NCBI GenBank assembly: GCA_036365515.1
Contig: CM070874.1
Location: forward strand, 112,721,735-112,785,734
Origin: Torymus aiolomorphi
Taxonomy: Eukaryota > Arthropoda > Insecta > Hymenoptera > Torymidae
DNA: 64,000 nucleotides
Reading direction: 5' to 3'
Shown piece after piece: positions 49,901 to 61,181 of the stretch. The notes under the pieces are model-generated. The model was not told where the DNA came from. It did no database searches and was given only the letters and a program-made list of their open reading frames with translations. The position numbers and the translations under genes were made by a program. Each line of letters begins with the position of its first letter. Within the stretch, counting starts at the first letter, position 1.

Positions 49901-52900
49901 GTGGGTTTATATTATACGTACAGCCGTGGGACTTTTTTCGCTTGCTTATATGCGCGCGGGAAAAAACGCCCGGCAAACTTGCTCTGCATATAAGAGGACC
50001 GAGCGAGAGAGCGCGGCCGCTTCATTTGCGCGACGTTTATAAGCGAGCGCGTATATAGTGTGGGTAACGGGCCACGCGAGGATGAATGATAATGGGTTCG
50101 GTGCTGGTTGGAGGAAGTGTGTGTGCAGTGGGGTGTCGTTGGGTTCTCAGAGTGGCCTTTGCTTATTTTCAGGTGTTTTTTTTAATGGTGATTGTTATTT
50201 TATTATAGAGAATTAAAGAGGTTTTGATGAGGGTTTCTGAATATTTTAGAAAATTGGTTTGAGGATTACGTTAGGTATCGGTTTAGAAAAATTAATAGTA
50301 CCTTTGAATATCATATTAGGTATCATACTAGTTGAAGAAAATTATAACTTAACTTTATAGATGATTATTAAAATTTCCAGTTTTCTATTTTACGGCTAAC
50401 AGATTTGCAAATGGTAATTTTAAAATAAATGTTGTTTACGTTTAGTTATGAGCAATGCAAATTTTTTTACACGCTCTAATTCTAAGTATAACTGTATACC
50501 TATGATGTTAATTATTTTACGCGACTGTTAATTTCTTTTCTTCCGCGTACAACAGAATGCTTTTTATCATAATGTAAATATTACATTGTTTGTCAATCAA
50601 TTATATAGATATCAATTACGATAATTTGTTAACTATACATAAAAAACTTAAGTTAAAGTCAATTATTTTAATTATCCACTTCGTTAAATGTTCTCTAAAG
50701 GTGTAAAATCTCTATAGTATATCAATACAGCATATGTTATAGTACAGAGTAGAGTGTATTCGTTCAAATTGGGAAGGGTACATTAGAATAATAAAAATAT
50801 ATATCGGGTATACAATTCATAAACAAACTTATGGCTTTTCCTTTTAAAAAATATTAAAAATCATATTATATTTCACAATACATTTACACCTACTAATCTA
50901 CAAAACAACAACGAAAATTAGTATTACATTCTCTTACCCATTCCGCTATTATTAACGCTTGATCGACCGCCTCGCGAACACGCGTTACTACATTGTTCAA
51001 TAATTGGTAAACACGTGGTTTTCTCCTTAAAACTATCTCGCAAATTGAATTTCAACTCGAGATATCGCCCCAACGCAACAACGATAAGCGCGCGTGCGCG
51101 GCTCGTCATGCTCGCCGCTCGCTCACGGAAAAACGCCGGCGTTTAACACACAGACAAACCGCTCGCCTGTGTAGGTCTATCGGCCAAAGAACAATTGCGT
51201 CTTTTCAATATGTAACTAATTAGAAGCGCTCTACATATCTCCACTTGACTGTTCTGGATTACTTATTTTTGTCAACGTGCTGTATTTAATTGATTGGAGC
51301 TGCGCGTGTATATGTATACCTAGTGTAACACTTTTCATCATGATGATCTTGTTTGTTTTGCGTTTGCGTCTAATGGTTGATTGGGCGCGTTCGATTTTTC
51401 TCTTCACTTTTAATTGGGTTAATAAGGAAAAATGAAAGTTCGATTAATCTTTTTTCCCAATGTTAGAGCGGTAGTATAAAATTACTTTTTTAAATATAAA
51501 AAAAATGTACACAAACATGCGATAAGATATAGACTACCGCGATTACAATATATAGCCAATACACCTTTTTTTTAAATAAATAGAATTTCTTTATTTTTTT
51601 TATTTATAGCGTTGGAATACCACACTTGACGTCATCAAGTGGCCTGGTCGTTTACAACAAGACCGTAATATACAGCGGCAGCGCGAGCGACCATTCGTTT
51701 GTATGGGACGAGGAGGGCCTGAAGAAGGGGACTAAAATCTTCGTCGCCGCGCAGGACTTAAATGGCTGTTCCGGCCGAGAAGGCTCTTGCACCGTGAAGA
51801 AACCTCGCAACCATCTGTCGTTTTATCACAAAAACGTGACCGTGAGTGTTTCTTCTACCGAGTATTGTATTAATTTTAATTTTCGTTTACGAGAAATTGG
51901 GTGTTTCGGGGTTACAGGCTATGGTCTTGACGGGATTGATGGCGTTGTTTTTACTGTCCAGCGGGATATTCAGCGTGATCGGGTACGTGAGGAAGCATCG
52001 AGATTATAAGACGCTTTCGTTAGACCGCAGATCGCCAAAGTTAGTATATGCGTGCGAGTGTAATATAAAACGAGTTCAAAATAAGGTGAATTTAACGAGA
52101 TTTTCATTGATATTTTATAGGCAGCTGGCTTCGGTTTTGCAAAATCCGAGGATCGAAGCTCTCCTGAAGAATCATAACATTTTATACGTCGACCAGGAGA
52201 TCGAGGTAATAATCACCGAAGTACCAAATATTTCACCCACATTCACGCCTTTAAAATTTCTTCAGAAACAAACAGAATACCAAAACTTTTTAAACCACCC
52301 TGTTCTGTCCCAAGAAACTTATAAAAACTCTTACCTCCGGAATTAATCTCTCCCTCCTCACTACCTCGCCTCCACATATTTTTTTCACAACCTTCTCGCA
52401 TAACACGAACTTCTCTCTCTCTCTCACGCGTCCTCTTTTTACGACTCTCTCCTTCTTTCATTTCACCGCTTCGCGCCGCAGGAAGCCAAGCGCAAGGATC
52501 TCGCGGACGCGTACGAGATACCGTACCGCAGGCTGCGACTCGAGCGCGAGCTCGGCCAGGGCCAATTCGGCCGGGTTTATCTCGCCCATCTCGAGAAGGA
52601 GGAGAAGGAGGCATCCGCAGCAGCAGCAGCTACGCCGGTCGCCGTGAAAATGTCCCTGACGAGCTCCGACTCAGCACGAGTGCAATTAGGTAAATGCAGG
52701 GATTTTTTATTATTGTCGTGTGGGCTGTGTATATATGTTTTTCGAGAGGAGAGGCGTAATTTTTTTTATCGGAGTGCTGAAAAATTGGCAAGATTTCGGG
52801 AGGTGATGGGAATTGATGGTACGATGGTGGTAAGATGCTGCGATGTGTAATTAGAGGTTTAATGGGGAGTGCGTATGTGTACGTTTGTGGTGTAGCATTA

Positions 52901-55900
52901 TACAGTGGTGTTATTTTATTAATTTCGGGTCGTTTGTGCAGGCGATGCTACGCCTTTTGGCCATTACAATCAGGAGGGGAGGGAAGATACATTGTACGCT
53001 TTTATTCGGTTATAAATTTTATTAAATTTGCCTTCGGGTTTAATTGGCTTTATTATAGGGCTCTTTAAAAAACGTTTACTGTTACGGATATTTGTCAGTG
53101 TTGAAGCTTCAAAAGACAAATAGCTCTCATTTGGTAATTGAAAATCATATTTTTAACGAATTTATTGACAAAATTTCGCAATGCTGTTGTCCGGCTTTTA
53201 ATTGGATTGTTCAACGTCTGTTGACCTATATCGAATGAATTGTCACGCAAAACCAGCGGTTATTTAACTTCTTGATATAGACGTTACGTTTTGGGATTAT
53301 CTAAGAGTAATTTTGCGCAAGTTTACTCAAGCCTATCCCAATGATTCTCCAGATCAGATCGATATTTGTTTTGCGGATTCCCAATCCAAACGCCAAAAAA
53401 AAAAACTTCTGCTCTAAAAATTGAAGCGTGGAGATGAAACGTTTATCACTGCTCACTGTACAAAGAAACAGACTTTCAAATAGTAAATGTATTGATATAA
53501 AATGGCCATTTTGTATTTTCATTCATTAAGCATTTTTATTTCTCCTATACTTCTACATCTAGCAAAAAAATGTAAAGACTTCATATTCATATATAACACT
53601 TCAATTTTACCTAGGAAACAAAATCAGTGCTTTCTATGCTTTCAACACTTCTACTTTTTATGTCTCTGCATAATCATTCCACTTCTCATTCATCTTCTCC
53701 CCAGAGATTCGCCAGCAGCTCCTGGAGGAGATAGCGATCACGAAGATCGCAGGCGCGCACCCGCACCTCGTCGCGATGATCGGCTGCTGCACGCTACCTT
53801 CCAACCCGGTGTGCCTCGTCCTCGAGTACATGCGCGGTGGCGATCTGCTCGGCTACCTCCACAGGATGCGCGATGGTGGATGTGCGGAGGTCTGCTGCGA
53901 GAGTCAGTGCGGTAGCGCGCTGGAGAGTCCTGGTGTTAACAGTGCCAAGAGTGAGTATTGGGAGTGGGGTTGTAATAAATTTTGCTGAGAAAGTGGTGTA
54001 TCAATGCGATTTATCGATAACTGATGAACAGATGATGAGCGATAAATCGTGAAAAATCGTCATAACTTTAGTTTTTTGTGTCTATGCAATAGCTTCTGTA
54101 TTATTTGATACATTCATGGACGAATGGACGAATGTAATACGTAGGTAAGTAAATGACGAGGCTTATAGGTAATTTGTTAATTAAATAATTTATTATATTA
54201 AAAAATCAATTTCATTAGAATATTTTGTACATACTACACGTTTGAATCATCAGATATATGTGATAGCTATTTATTTGTCTTGGTATCAAATACTTTATTA
54301 CAATAAATATTAAAAAAAATATATATATAGGTATTAGTGGTATTATTTGTTTATATCATACATAATATTGCTAATGCCCACTTTTTTCTTCATAATTCAT
54401 TAAAAAGTTTTTAAAAATTATGGTATATATATTTTTTAAATTGAAGATTATTAATTCTAAGAATTTACTGATACCATAATACTTGACAATTTTTTTCAAT
54501 TTATTTATCTGGACATGATACCTATACCCGAGAGCAGTTAAATAAATCTCTGCAACCCACAGAGCAGAATAACCGAAACATAATATTCCTCGTATACAAA
54601 TCTGAATAAATCCCATTTAAATTCATGCATACCGCAATCTCAACTTCACGCACTATTTTACCATCTACCCGCCACCATTAGCCATTTCGACGAGTCTGGG
54701 CAGCCTGTCGCCCTCGACGCCCACGACGCCGGTCTTCTTCGCGAACAACTTCAAGCCGGAGAACGAGGCCGAGTTCGAGGCGGCCGAGGGTGGCGCGATG
54801 ATCAGCCACGCGGAAATGACGCGCTTCGCCCTCGAGATCGCCCGGGGCATGGAGCATCTCGAAGCGAAGGGCATCGTGCATCGAGACCTGGCCGCGAGGA
54901 ACGTTTTAATGGACGAGCATCTCGTGCTCAAGGTAAGCTATACGCGTGCGTCCAGCGGTTGATTTGTTGCTGGGGAGTTGTATTTTTTGATTGTTTTTTT
55001 GTTAGCGTTGTAATAGAAAAAATTTGGTTTCATTGGTTGTATAAAAATAAAAATAAAACCAAAATTCAAGTCTGTTAATTATTTTTTATGTTATATAGTT
55101 AAAGTTTTGAGTTTGAAACAGAATTAAATTATCATTATTTGAGTAATATTGATATAATTGTTTCATCCTCGGCGATAATGAAAAACGTTGATTGCACCAA
55201 TAATCATCGTTTATAATGATCGATAGCAATAAAATTATTTATTCCACAATCGACCGATATGCCCACTTTTTGCCCCTGAAAATCGGGGCAAAAGTAGCAT
55301 ATATTTCCTGTAAACCTCATTTTTTTTTTACAAAATTGACATTTTTTTCTTTTACAATTTCTTGTATACAATACTATTGATTTTATAATAAATTAATGCG
55401 CATTCGCATTCTTGTTGATCAACCTAGTAAAATATAAAAAAACGCGTCGGCCGGATCGAATCCTCTTCTCAGGGTCAAAAAATGGCGACGGTCAAGAGTG
55501 GAATAAAATACTATATGCAACATGGGACGAAAGTAGGTTTTTCCCTCGGGTGATCACGGCCCTCGCGAAAAGATTGTTCCCGAGGGTGTGTTTACTGCAC
55601 GAGCTAAGCAAGGGCAGTAATCACCCGAGGGAAAAATCTGCTTCTTTCGCCCCTTGTTGCATAATGTACTAGCCAGATAGCAAGAAACGTTTCAGAAACG
55701 TTTCTGAAACATTTCACTGGAAACGTAGGAACGTTCCCCCTATTGAGTCTGAAACGTTTCTGAAACGTTTCTACAACTTGATCATGTAACCATGTAACGG
55801 ACATTTCAACGTTTCTGAAACGTCGTCGGAACGTTTCCGGCTCAATAGGCGGAACTTTTCTATACGTTTTCAGTGAAACGTTTCAGAAGCGTTTCTCAAA

Positions 55901-56575
55901 CGTTTTTTGCTACCTGGGCATACTGTAAAGCTACAAGAAATCCCATACAATCGAGAAGGATTTGAAAGATTGTCATAAATATTGTTCATTAAAATAATAT
56001 CTGTATGGAATAGTATATTATCATACTTCCTTTTTCGATTTTTAAAATAAAATGAAAACTTAAAAGTATTTAACAGCTAAAAACCGATTATCCCAATAAC
56101 ACACCGCCACTTAAAACATGAAATGAACACTTCCTATTCCCTCTTCCAGATCTCGGATTTCGGCCTCTCGCGCAGAGGTGTCTACATGCTCAACGGCGGT
56201 GGCACCCGTCGCCTGCCCATCCGCTGGATGCCCCCGGAAGCCATCCGCCGTCGCGCCTTCACCAGCAAGAGCGACGTCTGGTCGTACGGCATCGTGCTCT
56301 GGGAGATCGCGAGCCTTGGCGACTTCCCCTACTCGCACGTCGCGGACGGCGATTTGCTGAGGCATCTCTTGGAAGAAAATGGTAGACCCGAGGAAGTGCG
56401 TGACGCGACACCGGAGCTCAGTGAATTGATGGATATGTGCTGGGCTGGGCAGCCGGAACGCAGGCCGAATTTCAAGCAGGTAGTGATGTGGTTGGAGAAT
56501 AAAAAGGAGGGGGCCGGTGGGTGTAACAATAATCTGGTGTACCAGGATGTCGCGGTGGACGGGGAGGCTTGTTGA
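46986..56575 (+). CDS. tor: Receptor tyrosine kinase, Torso-like (10 coding exons)
   Basis: Coding exons: 46986-47215, 48455-48716, 49722-49900, 51610-51841, 51918-52039, 52121-52205, 52482-52689, 53705-53950, 54682-54932, 56150-56575, giving about 746 residues. A signal peptide covers about residues 1-20. The ectodomain has N-glycosylation sites (NLT, NVS, NTT, NQT) and two FN3-like segments. The membrane span is at about 302-325. The kinase has GQGQFG at 395-400, Lys426 in AVKM, HRDLAARN at 588-595, DFG at 608-610 and PPE in place of APE. An insert of roughly 80 residues splits the kinase. FN3 ectodomain plus split kinase is the Torso pattern; Torso is the PTTH receptor that triggers Ras/ERK signalling and ecdysone release. 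The exon-2 donor (TCG/GTCCGG at 48717) is weak but is the only one that keeps the frame. Receptor tyrosine kinase is certain; Torso is probable. Confidence 0.68.
55508..55669. mobile_element. Hairpin MITE in the last kinase intron
   Basis: Arms with TTTTTCCCTCGGGTGATCAC and near complement (about 55537-55556 and 55617-55637) extend outward to TATGCAACATGGG / CCTTGTTGCATAA. The length is about 160 bp, with no coding capacity. Confidence 0.7.
55671..55919. mobile_element. MITE built from AAACGTTTC words
   Basis: The ends read GCCAGATAGCAAGAAACG and TTTTTTGCTACCTGGGC. Many AACGTTTCTGAAACGTTTC-type palindromic words fill both arms, and a central axis lies near 55790. It abuts the preceding hairpin element directly. 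Confidence 0.75.
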
Positions 56576-57560
56576 GGGCTGCGCTGGGGTAAAGTGTAAA
56601 GAGAGAGGAAAAGTGTAATTTAAACAAAAAATGGTAAATAAGTAATAAGTTATGTATAGTTATTATTAACGTTAATTAGAAAGATTAGATTAGTATATTT
56701 TATGAAGAGAACAAAGGATTACCATCAAAGAATATGTTTTATTTTAAGATTTTGACAATTTAGTATTGCTGTACATAGTTGTAAATCTTATAGTTCGTAC
56801 AATTTAAAATTTAGTTTTACTGTTTTAAAGAAAAACGTATTGTTTAAGAGAAATATTGTAAAAAGTGAATTTTAAATGTTTAAGGAAAATATTGAATTAG
56901 TTACATTGATTTTGTTTGGATTAGGATAAGTTTTAGGTCTTAGATAGTATGAAAAAGATTATATATTTTTACAGAAGAATTTTAATATCGTTGGTAAGAT
57001 TAGAAGAGAAGATATAATATTAATATGAAAAATAATATATCAATTCTTTAAGTGCACAATACCAAGATTTTCGTATAGGAGATTCCGATATAAAATATTT
57101 AAATATAAAAGTTATTACACGATTTATATTATTGGTAAAAAATAAGATTTAATAATTACCAACACTAAATCTGCTATTTTGTATACCGCACATCCATTAC
57201 CAATGTATATCATTTTTACGAAATTAAACTGGATCCAAGACAATCAAGCCAAAACCAACCGATCTTCTCATTTTTACACCCCCACATCATACATCGTCGA
57301 AGCAATTTTCCGCAACCTTTGCACACAACCAGTATATAACATCGTTGAAGAATAATTTCTCTTTCGGGAACGAGGTCCCGCGCGCGCTTCAACGATTTTT
57401 AAAGTAATTGTCCTGCTGCGTGGCAGGGAAACCGGCTGTTCGGTTCTGCGCATGTACACATATACCTACACCGCCGCTGCTGCTGGTCGGCGCTCGTAAT
57501 TGTTCGTATAAACGCGGCGTATGGCTCGGGGTAATGTCGCGCTAACGACGCGGAATAGTG
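56576..57560 (+). other. 3' UTR of the kinase gene and following spacer
   Basis: AT-rich DNA without coding exons runs to about 57.25 kb, fitting a 3' UTR. The following bases become GC-richer. I see no clear single poly(A) signal. Confidence 0.45.
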
Positions 57561-59114
57561 TCGTTCGCGGTGAGTTGCGGCCACCGGGGCCACTGTTTAC
57601 CCGGGATGACTTTTAGTTTTATTATACAACGCGCACGGGGGGGGGGGGGTTTCGAGCAAAAATGTTGTATTTTATATATCTACGGAGAAAAGTTTGTTTT
57701 TGGTGGGGGTATGGGAATAGTTCATGTAATTTTAATGTAGAAGGTGATTGATATAGTATGCCGATCTTGATTTTTCGTCAATTATTAGACGTGGACGAGT
57801 TATTTGGGCAACGGTACATATTTCAATTTATCAGCGATTGGGAAAGCCGAAGTACGGCGCGTTTGATAACTTTCTTTATGTAAACGCTTTAGTAAAGTAA
57901 ATTGATGATTGCGGGAGAGAGACAGAGAGGGAGAGAGAGACAGTTTCACGTTCGAGCGATCAAACTGAAATACTTTGTCTTACACAACCTTGCATTTTCT
58001 ACTTAACCGAGCGTGCGGAATGCGTGCGGCGACGAATTATATGCAATTTCATATTCAAATATTGACGAAAAATTAGAAAGAAAAATGCAGTTAAAAATTA
58101 ATTATAACGAAAATTTAATGACGTGCAATTTGCATGAATGAAAGTTTAGAGTTATAATTTTTCCCTAATAGATGATGGAAAGTTAAACAGCGCGAAGTTA
58201 AAGTGTGTAATTACAATAATAAAATAATTACAACGGGGGTTCCTTTTTACACTGTTTCAATAAACAAATAATGCGCATACGTCGTTGTAAAAATCTTGAA
58301 ATAGGCTTTTAATAACTTAATCACGTTAATAACAATCTTTTTTGATACCTAATCTTTTAGGTTGCGCATTCTTTTTACGAGTGTTATTTTTTGTTTTTAT
58401 AAAATTAAATTATATCCATCCATTTTTAGTACATTTTATGGTTACGAAAATCAAGTAAAACATTATTTTATCCACAATTTCGTATTCAAACATTCCTACT
58501 CCGGCGAATGAAAGAAACCATCTCATTATGTTCCAAATAAATTCACCTCTACGACCACTCGCAGCCTTCCAACCACTTTCTTCGTTAAAAGTGAAAATTT
58601 CACCTCGTCAAAAAGACTCTCACCGGCGAGAAAGAGTGACGCCGTAATATAATGACGGGCCTCCGCCGCACCGCCCTTTTTTTCAGCCTAAAACGTTAAT
58701 TCCACGCCGTCTCTCTCTCTCTCTCTCTCTCTCTCCGCTCTGTAATAAAACCCGAGCGTAGTCGTCTGTCGATTCGCGCTCATGGCAAAACACCAAAAAA
58801 AGGAGATTATTCTTATACGACCCTCCTTTCGATACACATTAAACCTAAACCGAACGCGCGCGTTCACGATAATTGATCGCGGGCGAGTAAAAGGTAGCTG
58901 CTGTCTCTCTCTCGGGTTAAACTCTCTCGCGGGGGCGCGCGAGCAAGCGAGCGAGGAAGCGAAGGCCAAGCGCTGCTCGCGGAAGAGAGGGAGAGAGAGC
59001 GAGAGGGAGCGATGTGGAGCGAAAAAAGCGAAGAGGAGAGGAGAGGAGGAGGAATGAATGGAGTGGAGAACGCGCGCGAGCGAGAGACAAAGAGGGCCCG
59101 AGAGTGGAAGGTGG

Positions 59115-59145
<31 letters not shown>

Positions 59146-59789
59146 AGGTTGATAGGACGACGACGACGACGACGAAGGGGGAATAGGAGGAGAGAGGAAG
59201 GAGGGAAAAATGTAACGTCGGTTCTTTTTCTCTCTCTCTCTCCTCTCCGTGGCATTTCTGCTCTCTTCTGCGAGCTGAACCATGCGCTTTATGTAACGTT
59301 TTGAAAAGTTCGCGAGTATATATGTACTCAACAAGAGCAGTGGGTGTGTGTATATATATAAGGTATATACCTGCCTTTGTATATACTTTTTGCGAATCCC
59401 GCGCACGTACAGATCGTGTCGCGAATAAACTACCTCCTCGCAAAAATCTCCTTCTCTCTCTCTCTCTCTCTCTCTCTCTTGTATATTATACGTGTATAAG
59501 GTATACTACGTAACTATGATACCCGATACAGTTATACCACCCACAATTTTGCAAACCCATGCTACGGCGTCGGCTACACACAGAGAGAGAAACAGAGAGA
59601 GAGAGAGAGAGACACTTAAATTTTGCAAAATCCTCCTCGTTACAGTTCGCCCGACCTCTTGTGCTGCCCGCACTGCTCGCAAGGATGCGAGAGCGATAAG
59701 AGAGAGAGAGAGGGAGTTGGGCCGAGGAGGGGCGGAGGAGGCGGAGAGAGAAGGAGGGAGAGAGAATAAGGGTCCCCGCGGGAAGGAGT

Positions 59790-59844
<55 letters not shown>

Positions 59845-60184
59845 AGCTATAAGGCCCTGCGCGCGGAGGAAGACGCGCGGGCGCGCTGCCGGCGAGGGAG
59901 AGAGAGAAGGAAGGAAGAAGGAGTTCGCCGCGGCGCGAGCGCGGGCTAAGCCAAGGCTAAGTCAGTCCTGAGCGGCGCGCCGCGCGGGTCCTACCGCGCG
60001 TCTCTCTCACTTATAAGTACGCTCCTCCTCTCCTCCTCGCTCTCCGTCCTTTTTTTTTCTACGCAAGTACCAACCGCACGTGCAAAAAGAGTAGTTCCAC
60101 AAAACCTACTGTATATACGTACTCGTTTAGCGGGGGAGGAGACAATGGTACCGCGGACGCAGGACCATCGTCTGGTGAAAGCGC

Positions 60185-60215
<31 letters not shown>

Positions 60216-61005
60216 CGCTAACGAGAGTGAAGCTCTCCATCGTCGATATACATATATATATATATATATACCGTTCCGTTTCCGGAGAGCCGGTCGAGAG
60301 ATCGCCGTTGCGTAATACGCGCGCGCGTGCGCGAGAGAGAGAGAGAGGGTTATTTGCATAGTGGATGGACCGGCGAGGGGGATGACTACGGCGGTTAAGT
60401 GAGGAGTGGTGCAGGATCGGGGTTAAGACTGCGGCGTACGACGTGGGGACCAGGAGAAGACTGGTTGAGTGCGCTGATGTTGGTGCACGCAGGTGGTACC
60501 GGCCAGTCGCGTGGTGCTCGTATAATTTATAAGCAAGTGGTTATATTTTACTAGTGCAAAGTTCGGTGGTCGGAAACTGGTATATAGTTTAAGGGTATAC
60601 CTATATATATTTATTTCGTATATAGAGAGAAAGAACAGAAATAAGAGACTGAATGATTTAAGACTGGTCTGCATATAAGTGCATCGAAATCGAACGGCAA
60701 GACTGCAAGGAACAGCCTCATCCTCGTCATGGGCCTGCTGACTCCGCTGCTCCTGCTACCCCCAGGCCCTCGGGACGAGCAGTGCCCGCGAGGACTTTTC
60801 GCGGGATGAGCGAGCGAGTGCAGCGGCGCGGGTCTCGTATTCCGTAAAAGGCCTGCAGCGTAGCCTCTCCTCGCGCGCGCGCGCGCGCTCATCTCTCCTC
60901 TCTTTCTTACTCTTACTCTTATATATACCTACCTACTTCATATACTCGCAGTCGTCGTCGTCGCCGTCCCTCTCTCTCTCTCTCTCTCTCTTTCTCTTGG
61001 AAGGA
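57561..61005 (+). promoter_or_regulatory. GAGA-rich promoter and 5' leader region
   Basis: Multiple pure GA/CT tracts (about 58708-58735, 59116-59142, 59452-59480, 59787-59840, 60189-60215, 60335-60348, 60969-60991) lie in CpG-rich DNA. An arthropod initiator-like TCAGTC occurs at about 59961. An octamer-like ATTTGCAT occurs at about 60352-60359. Long reading frames here are low-complexity artefacts. A roughly 1-kb leader into the exon at 61006 is plausible. Confidence 0.5.
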
Positions 61006-61181
61006 ATGGACGGCAGTGGCGGCGGCGGTGGCGGCAAGTTGCAGTGGTTTTCAATGCGCGGCAACGGGGGCAGCGCGCCGGCCGGCCAGCAGGGCGGCCC
61101 GGCGTTCGGCAACGGCGCCCTGCGCTTCATAAGGACGCGCGCCAGCGCTCGCGCCAAGCGCGCTTCGCCAGCGGCCAACCG
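61006..61181 (+). CDS. First coding exon of an unrecognised gene (partial, runs out of window)
   Basis: The ATG at 61006 opens 58 codons plus two bases, ending at a good donor (CG/GTAAGT at 61182). The peptide begins MDGSGGGGGGKLQWFSMRGN, then is rich in Gly, Ala and Arg (RTRASARAKRASPAANR). High GC, a leading GA-rich promoter block and a consensus donor support a true first exon. No family was recognised. The following 2.8 kb to the window end shows no second exon I could support, so it would be intron. Confidence 0.5.

Larger units (their letters stand above)
52482..56575 (+). other. Split tyrosine kinase domain
   Basis: Four exons carry the catalytic domain. The insert spans the exon 8/9 junction. 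It is Cys-rich at first (CAEVCCESQCG), then Ser/Pro/Thr-rich (SLSPSTPTTP), then acidic. The activation loop (DFGLSRRGVYMLNGGGTRR) has a single tyrosine. The short tail ends NNNLVYQDVAVDGEAC, with one tyrosine that could dock an SH2 protein. Confidence 0.85.

Noticed and set aside
58688..59443. 251-residue minus-strand frame and overlapping frames
   Set aside because: Low-complexity Ser/Leu and Arg/Glu runs from CT/GA tracts; no conserved domain.
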